This document shows, in pieces, positions 41,692 through 53,080 of a stretch of 64,000 nt of DNA. The notes beneath the pieces are model-generated. The model worked only from the letters and a program-made list of their open reading frames with translations, was not told the origin of the DNA and searched no databases. The DNA is from Ligula intestinalis. Taxonomy: Eukaryota > Platyhelminthes > Cestoda > Diphyllobothriidea > Diphyllobothriidae. The position numbers were made by a program, and so were the translations under genes. The stretch spans positions 18,143,676 to 18,207,675 of the forward strand of contig JAYGXS010000009.1 of assembly GCA_036362985.1 (NCBI GenBank), read 5' to 3'. The stretch's first letter is position 1. Every line of letters begins with the position of its first letter.

Positions 41692-42378
41692 TTATCGACG
41701 TTTAGCTGAAGACCATTTTGCTAAAAAACGATCGAAAACTTGGCGTAAGTGTTCAACGTGTTCCTCGGGTGACGAGCTTGCGATAAGGATGTCGTCGATG
41801 TTCACGAACGTGAAGGAGAGACCGCGTAAAATTTCATTGACAAAACGCGGAAACGTTTGGGCCGCGTATTGCAAACCGAAAGGCATGCGAAGGAATTCAA
41901 ATAGGCCGAATGGGGTCGTGACGGTGATTTTAGGAATATCCAGCTCCGCGACCGGTATTTGGTGATAAGCTCGAACGAGGTCAATCTTGGAAAAAATCGT
42001 CTTTCCAGCCAACGTGTGGGAAAAGTCATGAATATGGGGAATCGGGTACCGGTCCGGGACTGTAGCTCGATTGAGAGCGCGATAATTAACGCATGGCTGC
42101 CAACCATCGGATGACTTTTTGGGAACCATGTGCAGTGGTGAAGCCCATGGACTGGACGAAAGACGGATAATCCCGAAATTTAACATGTGCTCGAATTCAT
42201 TCTTCGCGATTCGCAGCTTCTCAGGATGAAGCCTATGGGGCTGAGCATGGACCGGTCTGCAGATGGTAGGGATATGGTGGCGAACGGCGTGTTGAACCTG
42301 CTCCGTGAACTGACAGGGCATAGAGAGGGAAGGATAATCCCTCAAGATTTCAGAAAATGGCGGGCTTGGTACGGCCAA
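41692..42378 (-). pseudogene. gypsy reverse transcriptase palm
   Basis: The frame has [53 protein letters not shown] (first catalytic Asp), [15 protein letters not shown] and [17 protein letters not shown] (motif C, IDD kept but Tyr-to-Asn immediately before). It ends in a frameshift at about 41718. It copies element RNA into cDNA in an intact particle. Confidence 0.9.
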
Positions 42379-42426
42379 GTGGATGCCAGCAGAAGGCTCA
42401 CGCGAAACTACCCCAACAGTAAAAAG

Positions 42427-42740
42427 CTAAGTGTTAGGAGCTAGCAACTTCTGATGTTTAAGGTCAACTGTGCGGCCGAAGTGTGACAGGAAATCCGCTC
42501 CAATGATAGGTGACTGGACGTCAGCCTGAATGGAAACCCACTGGAAGCGGCGACGAAGTCCAAGGTCTAAGGTAAGGGACCGCTGACCGAACGTGGCGAT
42601 ACAAGTGTTGTCCACAGCCTGCATAGTAAACTGCGATAGCTGGACATTATGCTGGCGAGGGGGGCAGTAAAACGCTAGCCTCTGCGCCTGTGTCGATCAA
42701 GAAATGGAACCCTGTGGACTTGTCGGTCACGTAAAACAGG
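42427..42740 (-). pseudogene. gypsy aspartic protease
   Basis: On the minus strand LFYVTDKSTGFHFLIDTGAE carries the active-site DTGAE at about 42693-42707. Downstream, in a separate frame (42427-42624), the C-terminal signature SPIIGADFLSHFG is present. The domain would process the Gag-Pol polyprotein. Confidence 0.83.
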
Positions 42741-42777
42741 CGACTGTGTCGCAAGTGGCCAGCACCAGTTTTCGCCA

Positions 42778-42990
42778 TTACTGGCTGCCGGCGCCGTTTC
42801 CCAAATGGGAACTTCTAGCGTAAGAACAAGGCAGGACGCATTTAATAGCATCCGGGCAAAAAGTTCGGTGGTACCAGCAGACCTTGTCGTCTGCACGCTC
42901 TTTTGAATTAGAACGGTTGTGGCTTGCAGAAGGACGACCGGTTTGAAGCCGGTTGAGTGTGGAACACATCGTGCTTACTTGAGAGCACAA
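42778..42990 (-). pseudogene. gypsy Gag zinc knuckle
   Basis: The segment CWYHRTFCPDAIKCVLPCSY has the Cys/His spacing of the zinc finger found near the end of Gag in related flatworm gypsy elements. It lies between the Gag capsid-like region and the protease. Confidence 0.7.
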
Positions 42991-43047
42991 TAACCTGACA
43001 GTATCTTTAAGATCCTGCTGGTCGTCATCGCTTGTGTCTGTTAAGTC

Positions 43048-43819
43048 TCAAATCGGTTGAGGGGGTGAAGTAGACCGCGGGGATGAGATACCAAGCAAGT
43101 TAGTGGACTTTCGCTGTGAACGGCTGTCCGGTTTACGGTCGGATCGTGAGGTTGAAACATGGGAGACGGCATGCTGAGGTACTGAGGTCGAGGCTTGGTT
43201 TACAGCGTACAAACTAGTACCGAGGTAACATTGTTGGATGCGGTCTGCGTGATCCGCGAGTTTTGTCAGCGGAACATCGTCGTCAAGCAGGGCAAGTACC
43301 TGTTGCATTGGATTGGGTTCTTTGTCCATCCAAATGCGACGGAAAATAGAATCATCTATGTGCGACTAGCAAGCAGGTGACGCATGTGGCGCATTAGAGC
43401 AGAGGGGGTTTTGTCGCCAAGCTCGACGTTTTTGAGGACTTGGCAAAGCTTGCTGTCGGCAGATTGTGCTCGCGAATAGCCTTATTTAAGCTAGAATAGG
43501 GCTTGACTTTGGGGATAGGATCAAGGAGATCCTGAACGGCGAAAACGATGTCGAATGGTAAGTTGTGCACGACGTATGCGTAACGCGTACGCTCGCCAGT
43601 AATCTGACGTGAGGCAAAAAACAGCCTCGATCTGTTTGAACCAGCCCGTTGGGTCACGCACTTCGTACGGGGGAAGCTTAATGGATATCTGAAAAGCCTG
43701 AGGCTCGTCCTGATCAGGTGGTAAACATAAGTTGTTAGAACCAGCATCATCTTCATCGCAATCGTGAAATTGGTGGTATCCGTCATCCATGTTGAAAAAC
43801 GTATTAACGGCAGAGTCAA
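43048..43819 (-). pseudogene. gypsy Gag (capsid-like) region, frameshifted
   Basis: The start frame (43521-43790) reads ISIKLPPYEVRDPTGWFKQI and EAVFCL. The continuation in the other frame (43394-43640) reads RQITGERTRYAYVVHNLPF and DLLDPIPKVKPYSSLNKAI. The next frame (43048-43329) gives NPMQQVLALLDDDVPLTKLA and a serine-rich tail. The W...F...V...F pattern fits the Gag of this gypsy lineage. Two frame changes break it. Confidence 0.75.
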
Positions 43820-43867
43820 ACGGAAAAAACAGGTGAATGGAATGAATGATAAGGCGTGGATGACAAA

Positions 43868-43887
43868 AGAAATGGGGTCACCAAATT
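43868..43887 (-). other. primer-binding site
   Basis: Directly after the 5' LTR on the minus strand is TGGTGACCCCATTTC, which would pair with a tRNA ending in GGGGTCACCA. The tRNA identity was not determined. Confidence 0.7.
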
Positions 43888-44330
43888 TTTAGAGGCTATA
43901 GCCCTACAAATATACAAAACATCTTGGCAAATATGCAATGGACAATTTTCGTAGGTAGGCTAACTGCTAGTAAGTGATTCACCAGACTATTCTAGTGGAA
44001 AAATTGTAATAACCGGTATATGAGGATGGCTATGAAGATAAAAATGATACAACTCACTTAGATCCTTCACGTTTCTAGCCGGCAGTAGTCAAGCAGTCGA
44101 CTTGCCAAAGGATGACTCTGTGAAGACCGGGATCCAAGTTCGTTGGGCCGCGATTGGGAAAATTGAGAGAAATCTCGTTTGCAAATTGTTGCTGGATTCT
44201 CCTGAGCCCGAGAATGATCGCCAGAGAGGTGTCGTTGAAGGGCAAAATAAACAACGGCAGGTGAGGAGAGAATTGAGCTGTGGAGAGTGCGCTTGTGTGT
44301 TAGATTCGAGTTTAAACAAAATTATGATTA
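43888..44330 (-). repeat. gypsy 5' LTR, main part
   Basis: It is colinear with 39066-39530 (AGGTAGGCTAACTGCTAGTA, GTAATAACCGGTATATGAGG, TTGCTGGATTCTCCTGAGCC). It ends at the CR1-like tail TATCAGTATCAG. Confidence 0.88.
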
Positions 44331-44606
44331 TCAGTATCAGTTTATTGAAGGAAAGATAGGCGAATGCCTTTGAACTCCCTGTTGGTAACAGGATGATGTA
44401 AAATAAGTTGATACAAAGAAAAATTTACAATTTACGACAGTTACATGTTCCGGGAAGACAGTCTCCACAAAAGTATGACAGAAAAATACAGAAAATATAT
44501 GACTACTCGCAAATCACGAGTAGTATAATTTGATGCAATGGATTTGATAAACAATGTGATTCATTTGTAGGTGATTCATTGGAATCTGATGAAGGAGTTT
44601 TCACCT

Positions 44607-47385
44607 TCATTGCGTTTGCACTTGATACATGTCCAGTCTACGCTTAAATGCATGGACACAAGTGGAGAGGACAACCTTTTCTGGAAGAGCGTTCCACGCT
44701 GAAACTACTCTGTTGGTAAAGAAAAATTTTCTTCCGTCGATCCTTGCTTTGCCCGGGCGTAGTTTAAGGGAATGCCCGCGCAGAGTTTGCGTGTAAGCCT
44801 GGGCAAAGAAATCATCAGGAACGAAACAAAAATGCAGGTTATTCATAAAACGGAACGTTAATATGAGGTCCCCTCGAAGTTGTCTGAAGGAAAGGGGAAA
44901 TAGGTCGAGAATGGACAGTCTGCTTTCATAGGGCAATGTTCCTAGACCTCTGACCATCTTTGTCGCTCGCCTCTGGACCTTCTCTAAGACAGTACAGTCT
45001 TTGGCAGTCCAAGGTCTCCATGCCTGTATAGCGAACTCCAGGTGTGACCGAATGAAGCTTCCAAAGATTTTGGAAAAGCTGTCTTTTTCAAACCCCATAA
45101 AGGCTCGTCTAATCAGCTGTAATATAGATCTGGCCGACTTCGCCGCCTTCGTACAGTTCAGCGTTGGTTTGAGCGAAGAAGTTATCCACACACCCAAGTC
45201 CTTCTGACTCTCAACTTGTTGCAACGGAGTACCATTTAAAGAATAGACTTTCGTGCAGGATGCTCTACAACTGCCGATTTGAAGAAAGTTACATTTACTA
45301 ACATTGAAAGGCATAAGCCAAAGCTTTGACCAGTCCTCCAATCTGTTCAAGTTGGCTTGTAGATGGTTTTCCTCTGCCGTACTTTGGACAACTTTCCATA
45401 ATTTGACGTCATCGGCGAACAAAGTGACTTCACAGGCTAGATCCCTGACACAGTCGTCGATGAAAACGAGGAACAATATGGGACCTAAAACTGAGCCCGG
45501 TGGGACGCCACTCACCACAGGTAAACCTGAGGACTGCTGGCGACCGACTTGGACTCTTTGTGACCGTCCTGTCTAAAAGTGTTGGATCCATAGGAGGAGG
45601 TTCCCGCGAACGCCTGCGCTGCGCAGCTTAAGCAGCAGGCGTTGATGGGGGGCGGTATCAAACGCCTTTTTGAAGTCAATGTAGATCGCATGCACCGTTT
45701 TGCCCTCGTCACGTGCTTTGGTCCAGCTATCAAGAGAGAATAGCAGATTGGTAAGACAGGACCTACCACTGCGAAAACCGTGTTGGGCATCGAAAAGGAG
45801 ATGATTCTGCTCGAGGAACTGCATCAACGCCTTCTTAATGATTTTTTTCCATGGTTTTGCAGCAAATGGAGGTTAGGCTCACCGGCCTGTAATTATTTGC
45901 GGACACTCGGCTGCCACTCTTGAAAAGTGGGATGATCGTCGCTGTCTTCCAATTAGATGGTAGGCAGCCCGTAACGATTGACGCCTGGAAGATTAAGGCT
46001 AACGGCTTGGCCATTTTTAGAAGCAAGCTCCTTCAACAGCTTGGCCGGGATTGCATCGGGGCCTGGGGAGGTCGATTCTTTCAATTTACGAAGCTCATTC
46101 TTAACTACATCTTCGGTGAAGAGGACTGTATCAATAGATGGGATTGAATTGTCTTCATAAGTGTGGGATATAAAACCGGGTTCAGCCACCTCGACGGATC
46201 GGAAAAACTGAGAGAGACGGTCAGCTTTATCCTTGTCCTCTGAGATTTCGGCACCTTCGGCAGTTCGCAGTAGGGGGATAGGATCCTTATTCCGCGTGCT
46301 CTGTCTTATATAACTGTACAGGACTTTGGGCTTTACCATGGCTCGGTTTAACAGATCCTCTTTGAACTGCTGTCGAGCTCTGACAATGAGACGTTTGACC
46401 CGGGTCCTCTGCATTTTGTACCTATTAAGAGATTTAGGTGACCTATCAATTCGGTACTTTTTAAACAGTTTTCCCTTCTTGTTAACTTCGGTTTTTAAGG
46501 ATGGATTCAGCCAGCGAGGCCTGTTTGTAAGTTTTCGGTGAGTGATAGGGCAGTGGCTAGAGATGAGATTATGGACTATCCCTTTGAACTGTTCCCAAGC
46601 TTCTTCAACGTTGTCGGAGAGTGTGGATTCCCAGTCTATGAAACAGAGATCATGTTTCATTTGCTCGAAATCACCACGCCAGATATAAGGACGGAGGTCT
46701 TGTGGTTGGGCAGGCAAAGAAAATAAACTGTATTCCCACATGAGAACTACATGGTCACTCTGGCCTAGTGGGGGTAAGCAATCCACAATGTCGATTTTGT
46801 CGAGCGACTTAGTGAGCACAAGGTCGAGGCAGTTCATCCGCTGGCCTTCACGAATTCTTGTGGGAAATGTGACGTGCTGGGTGAGAAGTAGGTATTGGGT
46901 TATATTCAGGAGCTGGTGGTCGAATGTCGATTCAGGGAAATCAGCTGAGGAGGAGCTCCAGTTGATGGTAGGAGCGTTGAAGTCCCCAACAATAAGGGTA
47001 TTTGGTCGCGTAGCGAGGGTTTTAAGCTCATCCAGCAATAGGGCATCGGCCGCAGGATTGTTCCTTGGTGGTCGGTAGACAGTTAAGATATCAAGGCTTT
47101 GGGAACCTGTTGCTCTTACAGTTAACCATACCGCTTCTTGGCAAGACAGATTCGCCATTTTTCAGAAACACACAAACCGTTCTTCACGAAGGTTGCTACG
47201 CCTTCGCCTCTTCGGTTGTCTCTGTCTTTCCGGAACAGTTGAAAGCCGGGGATTCCAATTTCGCGATTGTCAATCTGGTCCGACAACCATGTTTCTGTTA
47301 TCGAAATAACATCGGGAAGGAGGTCGGATGCGATGATCCTTAGTTCGTCCATTTTTGAAAGTAAGCTTTGCGCATTGGTATACAT
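44607..47385 (-). pseudogene. CR1-like ORF2: endonuclease and reverse transcriptase, frameshifted
   Basis: It starts at MYTNAQS (47383-47385) with SITETWLSD. A frameshift near 47155 leads to the frame 45953-47158 with VGDFNAPTINW, LGQSDHVVLMWEYS and the RT start (STSPGPDAIPAKLLKEL). Pieces at 45835-46026 (NNYRPVSLTSICCK) and 45573-45827 (AIYIDFKKAFDTAPH) follow in other frames. 44607-45518 has VPPGSVLGPILF (Gln changed to Pro), LFADD (catalytic, intact), RSHLEFAIQAWRPW and the C-terminus. The role is target nicking plus RNA-templated synthesis. Confidence 0.87.
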
Positions 47386-47435
47386 AAATGTCAATTTTGA
47401 ATTCTTGCGTGGTCCATTTGTAGCCCCAACGCAGG

Positions 47436-48468
47436 CTACTGGAGTAGCTGCGCGGACATGCGAATCGGTTTGGTCCATGAGAGGGCAGAATGTCTTTCGA
47501 CTATCTGGTCCTTGAAGATCACGAGATTCGGTTCTCCTTTGATTCTGCATTCCTTCAATTCTGGAACTAGCATGCGGCGTTCCAGCCTCTCGGCAGGAGA
47601 GTAATCCGGCTGAAAAAAACACATCCTTTCTAGAGTACTTCAATCGAAAACGCCTGGACAGTAGAAGTTTTGCTTCTGTGTCGCTGGTAAGGACGATCTT
47701 TAGTGGTCGTGGTCTAGTCTGCTGAGTTGAGTTTGGGCGAATTCCAAGAGAAAATATCTTTTGATAAAAGATTTCCTCAGATGGTTGCAACAGCTCGTTT
47801 ACGAGCTCTTGGAATAACCCTTTGTCAGCCTCGCTTCTTTCGCTGGGTGTTTCGGCAGAGGACTCGGGTAGTCCATGTATTATGATGCAGTTGCCCTTGT
47901 CAGGGCCGCTGCTATTAATTGGGGGTTTTCGGTTAACCTCCGACCACGCAGAATCCTCAAATGGTTGATTGATTGCGGGTTTTCAGTTATCCTCCGACAA
48001 CTCAGAATCCTCAAATGGGCCTCGCAAAATGGGAATGTCTGCTGGGGCATCCGGACTAGTAACGCTCTGTGCACGGTCAACTGGGCCTTTATCCGGGGAC
48101 CGCTGAGAGGGATTCGACACTACCGGAGTGCAGGTCTCCTTAACTTAGGCTGTGACTACCTTTTGATCTGATATTTGCTTATTGGAAGAGCCCGACGGAT
48201 TCTCTTTCGTGACAAGGCGACCTTATTGTGTTGTAGCCGTTGGCCTCTTGCTATTAGACTTTGGCTCTTTGGGAGGCGTGACTGGACTGCTTTTTACGGG
48301 TCTCTTAGATTCCACTTGTATGCTTCCTGTGGATATGTTAGGCACTCCACCCCTCATTCTACTACGGGCTGCTATTTGTGTAGTCTCCTCCGGAATAAAA
48401 GACCTGTGGATAAGCTCTTTCATCTCTTGGACTTCTAGTTCGAGCCGGTTAAATTTGGTGACTAGCAT
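47436..48468 (-). pseudogene. CR1-like ORF1-type region with coiled coil, frameshifted
   Basis: The first piece (48223-48468) begins MLVTKFNRLELEVQEMKELI, a short heptad-like stretch, then a basic Ser/Pro-rich region. The last part reads PRPLKIVLTSDTEAKLLLSR (47620-47760) and, after a one-base frame change, VFFQPDYSPAERLERRML and NLVIFKDQIV (47440-47620). The later part resembles the RNA-binding ORF1 domain found in related flatworm elements, which is an inference from recall of that family. A 54 bp in-frame duplication lies at about 47925-48030. Confidence 0.7.
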
Positions 48469-48565
48469 CTAGACCATCGATTGGCTTGCGGAAACCGGCT
48501 GGTCTACTTGCGTCGTCTGCGCTAGATTTAAGACACTTTTTGAACGCCTCTTCGACCGTGCTGTG

Positions 48566-48640
48566 ATGATGTAGTGGTTAGTGCATTCGTCCTCGAGGTG
48601 AGTGGTACTGTGATCGAATTCCGGTCGTGCATCCTTTTCT
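48566..48640 (+). repeat. tRNA-like sequence in the CR1-like 5' region
   Basis: TGATGTAGTGGTTAGTGCAT is a good box A and TGATCGAATTCCGGTCG a weakened box B, about 40 bp apart on the plus strand, opposite to the CR1-like transcription. It resembles a decayed tRNA or SINE head. Confidence 0.55.
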
Positions 48641-48768
48641 CTTCAGAAGTCGAGCATAACATGTTTGCTAAGCTTCTAACAATCAGCGAAAATAGATTTC
48701 CTGATCAAGGATATTGCCTTAAATTTGAGGAAAATACACTAGAACAAGGTTTCTTCGATATTGATAAG

Positions 48769-48818
48769 TTTATTATTGATAAGTTAAAATAACGCACAAG
48801 TTGAGCCAAGAGCTCACA
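48769..48818 (-). repeat. gypsy 5' LTR, remaining 5' piece
   Basis: ATAACGCACAAGTTGAGCCA and AGAGCTCACA match 39545-39575 of the other LTR, then diverge exactly at the CATC target duplication. This shows the CR1-like element split the LTR. Confidence 0.85.
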
Positions 48819-48822
48819 CATC

Positions 48823-51471
48823 ATATGGTTTTTTTTGCACGTTCGAAATTTAGTTGTTCTTTGTGTACTTTATGTCAGTCCGAAGACGTGCTGGGGAACC
48901 AGCCTCGAAAATTTACTAATTTAAGTTACCTTTATATCCAACAGAACATCATTTTCTTCAAATTAAAATTTCTTGGGATGCATGTTTTCACTTTTATGCG
49001 AGTTAAACTTCAACGCTGACATTAATGTTTTTCTTGAGAGGGAACAATACGAGAAATAAGTGAATCTAAAATATGGTATTATTTATTAGTACAAACATTA
49101 AAAACACAATTTGGAAAAATCGGACCAGTCGTGGCAATAAGGAGCTGTCAATAATTCTACCGAATGGACTGATTCGAAATCAAAGAAGATATTTTTTGGA
49201 AAAAGTTTTCACTATTTTCGAGTTCTAGTGTAGAAAGAACCGTATCGTGGTCTAAACTCCTGAGGTGGCGTTAAGGTGACACAGATATTGGCAAGCAATC
49301 TTTACAGAAGAATAGTTCAATATGCCTGACAGTGCCCAAGAGGTTCTATCTCAAGTAACCTTAATAATATTACCTTTTGACGTCACCTTTGACGTCAAGT
49401 CTCAAAAATGTCGTTACAACATACATTCAGATCATTCACAATCAGAGACATTCCCAATGTCCTGCATAATCCAAATTTCCCATTCTTCCTACATATTTGT
49501 TCAGCTTCTTTCTGAGGCTGTTGTTTTTCATAGTCTATTGCATTAATTTAGTGAAAATAATGAGATGAAAATCACGTTTTCAAGCAACGATAATGATCTA
49601 TATCCCATGTATTAAGAGTAGGATGTACAAATGCCACTGAACTCCTCATTGGGTACAAAGTAACTAAGAAAAAGCATCGACCCATAAGGAAAAATGCAAG
49701 AAGGGTTCCTCACATTATTGCATTCGAAGAGCAAGCACTCGTTGGTTAGTGGAAAAGAGCAAACATAATTTACTCCTCACTTTTATAGAATAGTTTTATT
49801 GAGTGCAATTCAGGGAAAGTTGGCTTACGCAATTGCGCTCCAGCATCAAGTGCATTCGGACTTAAAATCACGTAGAGCACTTGTTTCTGAAAATTATGTT
49901 AACGTAAAACTGCTCGCTTGTGCAACGTATGTCTATCGAGCTGATTTTTGGATGATATCACAGGCTGAGACATTAGAATCGCCTCGTTCAGATCGTTCCA
50001 CGGGTCCACGACGCAGTTAGAGAAAAATACTTTCTCACATCCAATCTTCTTTGAGGTACGTTGACATAATTATGTGAAGGGATACTCCCGGAGATAAATT
50101 GTAGCGGCCTGTTGGTAATACGTATCACATAATTGGGTACAGTCCAAGCCACAAATGATACAGAATGTTTGTATCATGTCGCCGCAAAATCACTGAATGA
50201 CAGATTACTTTAACTGTTCATAATTTTGTGGCTTTTCTCAGTATCCACTCAAGAAGACTCCGCTCTTGCTACATCCATAGTGTCCAGGCCGGGGTCACAT
50301 ATTAATCAATATGTAAGACCATACCGTCAGTTCCCGAGAAATTTCACATGAGAATGCTGTTATTACCATAATGCGTTCATGTTTGCAAAAGTGCCTCGAC
50401 GGTGTCTAGGAATTAATAAACGTATGCAAATTTGAAGGTCTCCTCCATCAAATGCAACGACCAGAGTACCCTTGGTCGCCTTTGAGGCAACAACGCAAGA
50501 AGTTCTGCCGTTATGATAATGCACATCATTCGTTCACAGCAGCAGTTATTGAGTGAACTTATTTTGTAATGTGACTACTTGGAATACATTTATGCGGGTT
50601 TCGTGCATTTGGGCAATTTTAAGCGTGGTACCTCTACCCCGTTTGATTAAATATTTGTTCTTTTTTCGAATTTGAGCTCATAAATTTGCCTAAGTTGTCA
50701 GGCATTTCCACTGAGTTAGCTGCATTATTAAAGTCACTCAATTTTATATCTGAGCTCGACACTAAGGTGTTATCTTGAGATAACCCAAGGGAAGATTGAG
50801 TAATATTCACTCTTTTATCGCCATCCACAGTTAAGCAGCAACGCACTCATTGGTACCTGCATTTTTACACAATTTCCACGCTTCTCTTCAACCTGACTTT
50901 ACCCGTGGTGGGATTATTTGTATTTGAGGACTGCAGCCATTCCCGTAGATCCTAATCCAGCTTGTGGAAGTATTCATTAAACGACCTCCTCCATATACGA
51001 GACTTATGGAAATATAGTTGCATAATAATTGGCATACTGCAAAATACGGAGGTAAGCGTTTCCATGATGGTTAATACGTATGGTTTTAAACGGTCTATTG
51101 TAAAAAAGTACGGGTGAAAACGCATGAATGAGAATAAATAGAAAAACCAGAGTATCGATCTGAATACCAGAATTTTCTACTAGTAACGTCACTTCCGGAC
51201 TCTGGTGTGACCTATTTGACCTAAATGTTTGTTTGTCGGAGGTGATCAAGACTATATTTTTGGTCATGGTGTTTCATATTTTGTAAGAAACCAGTCTTTT
51301 CTGTTCACTTTTCATTTCACCTTTCAACGGTCCCCAGAAGGTGAGTGAATATTTGAAGAAATGAGCGATTAAAGTGTAGCCAATAGAAATGTAGGAAGAC
51401 GTACAAATAGACTTGTACTATATTCATCATTATATTACCCCAGTAACAAATCGGTAGCGATCGCTATGGAG
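48823..51471. other. no recognisable gene
   Basis: About 2.65 kb of AT-rich anonymous sequence. Open frames of up to about 87 codons have no domain motifs. Confidence 0.5.
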
Positions 51472-52147
51472 TAGACAAATTTTTTGCAAACACCGACAGT
51501 CCAGGCGATATCTAGCTAACACCGAAAGAACAACAGTGAAGCGGATAAGTATCAATAACCCAGTAGCAGCATAAACGGCGCAGTCACTTGGATAAAAGGT
51601 GACACATTTAATTTTACGTGCTGCGTAAGCACCTGGGTGCGTCTGGATACTTTAATGACGCAGTCCCTACGCAATGCGTGCCGGCAATGCCGGTATTTAA
51701 AATGATCTTACCAACGGCCTGGTAGCAGTGACGACAACAACCTCTGAGGACATTTGTTTTGAATAGAAGCGTACCTCTCAGCAAGTGCAAAGTTAAAAAA
51801 AGGTTAGATCTGGGGGAAACCAATCCAACTGCCTGATGGTGCAAAGCTATTTGCTTCCATGGGTAAAAAGCGCGACCACAGTGAATTTTGGAATAAAGAT
51901 GCCTGAGATCTCCAACGCGCTTTAGCTAATGAAAGTACAAAGAGACCATAGGGGCTTTCGCAGATGGAATGTTTTTATTGCCAGTCTGCGTCAACGATCA
52001 ACAGCGACAGTACCACTGGCACACAGGGTGTCCCAATATGGCTGCAGTTTGCTTCTAGTCAAGCTCCTAGCAGCAAGAACGACACTAGACAGCAGTAAAG
52101 AACCTGGTTAAAGTTGCCTTCAGAAGCAACCTACGAGTACTGTTCCA
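51472..52147 (-). mobile_element. unclassified interspersed repeat F, copy 1
   Basis: The whole segment (from TTTTTTGCAAACACCGACAG to TTCCAGAGCTAGAGGTGATG) is the reverse complement of 57406-58066 with about 5% difference by eye. Similarity stops sharply on both sides. There are no terminal inverted repeats, no poly(A) and no recognisable domain. A 76-codon frame (51614-51844, minus) is open in both copies with four substitutions, which need not mean selection. Confidence 0.8.
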
Positions 52148-52174
52148 GAGCTAGAGGTGATGTAGGTTAGGAGG

Positions 52175-52350
52175 TCGTCTACTTCAACTTACCTGTGGTC
52201 CAACTTACCGTCCTGGAGTTAGTTTAGTCCGCGGTGCCAAGCGCCGCGCACACCTATTTACGTACGAAATAACTTACAAAAACCATTGATTGTGTTCTCT
52301 ACCAGTTTTGGCAAATAAAAAAATTACAATGTTTGCCAATATATTGAGCG
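52175..52350 (+). repeat. family D internal fragment
   Basis: TCGTCTACTTCAACTTACCT, GTGGTCCAACTTACCGTCCT and the block shared with 29222-29345 identify a D fragment abutting repeat F. Confidence 0.72.
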
Positions 52351-52754
52351 GTCATGCCGCCCGTTCATTGGTTAAAAAACATGCGCCAGATCTTCCATAT
52401 AGGGTCTCTATCCCCAGAGCGCGTCATCGCCCATTGTAGGACTAACAGGTTTGCTTCCTGCTTTTAAATCTTTCTTCTGGCTTCATTTCACTTATCTATC
52501 TGACCAGTAGAAGTAGAGCATATCATCGTTCCCCCCTAATAGCAAAATCAATGCTTACTGTGTCCATGGGCAGCGCAAAATTAGCGTCAGCTGGCAGCGG
52601 CATTGCAATCGGTGCTATGTAGCCGATCCTAGTTAGACAAAACAGCCACACCATTAAATGATACTCCCAGTCCGTAAGTCCAAACATGTGCTGCCTACTC
52701 CCAGGTTTATGTCTTCCTTTGCACCCTTAAGGGACGTACGCTTAAAAACCATAT

Positions 52755-52877
52755 TGCATGTAACTGTCGTAAATTTTACATTTTTCTTTGTATCAACTTA
52801 TTTCATATCATCCTGTTATCAACCGGGAGTTCAAAGGCATTCGCCTATCTTTCCCTCAATAAACTGATACTGATACC
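52755..52877 (+). repeat. CR1-like 3' end
   Basis: CATGTAACTGTCGTAAATTT, CCGGGAGTTCAAAGGCATTC and CTCAATAAACTGATACTGAT match the CR1-like 3' terminus (44331-44460 inverted). It ends 200 bp upstream of the PCNP start codon. Confidence 0.85.
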
Positions 52878-53080
52878 CGTCCGCGTTGTTGGGGTGTATT
52901 TCTTGTTGGAACTAGTCTTATACACGAGCGTGAGATTTCTCTATCAGGAATCCATATTCTGTCATCATGCATAGGGATCTATCATTCTTTTTTCATGTTT
53001 AATTTATGTTACTGCGTGCCAAATATTTGATACTGTTAAAATTTGTTTACTTTACCTCCAGTAAATAGGTTTATTACCTT

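Larger units (their letters stand above)
44331..48768 (-). mobile_element. CR1-like non-LTR retrotransposon, copy 3, near full length
   Basis: This minus-strand element sits inside the gypsy 5' LTR. The 3' end is at 44331 with a TATCAG microsatellite tail. The coding region contains an ORF1-like region (about 47436-48468), then endonuclease and RT (44607-47385). The 5' end is near 48768, where LTR sequence resumes (TATTATTGATAAG). It is the most complete CR1-like copy in the window, but it has at least five frame changes. It is younger than the gypsy element it interrupts. Confidence 0.88.
39066..48818 (-). mobile_element. Ty3/gypsy LTR retrotransposon with both LTRs, split by a CR1-like insertion
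   Basis: The 3' LTR is 39066-39575. The 5' LTR is 43888-44330 plus 48769-48818. The host tetramer CATC occurs immediately outside both ends (39062-39065 and 48819-48822) as a target-site duplication. Internal order on the minus strand is gag, zinc knuckle, protease, RT, RNase H, integrase, diagnostic of Ty3/gypsy. Without the 4.4 kb nested CR1-like element (44331-48768) the element would be about 5.3 kb. All coding regions carry frameshifts. The LTRs differ by many substitutions and indels, so the insertion is old. Confidence 0.92.

Noticed and set aside
51614..51844. A 76-codon frame conserved in both repeat F copies as a coding gene
   Set aside because: The two copies are nearly identical throughout, so conservation of the frame carries little information; four of the changes are amino-acid replacing.
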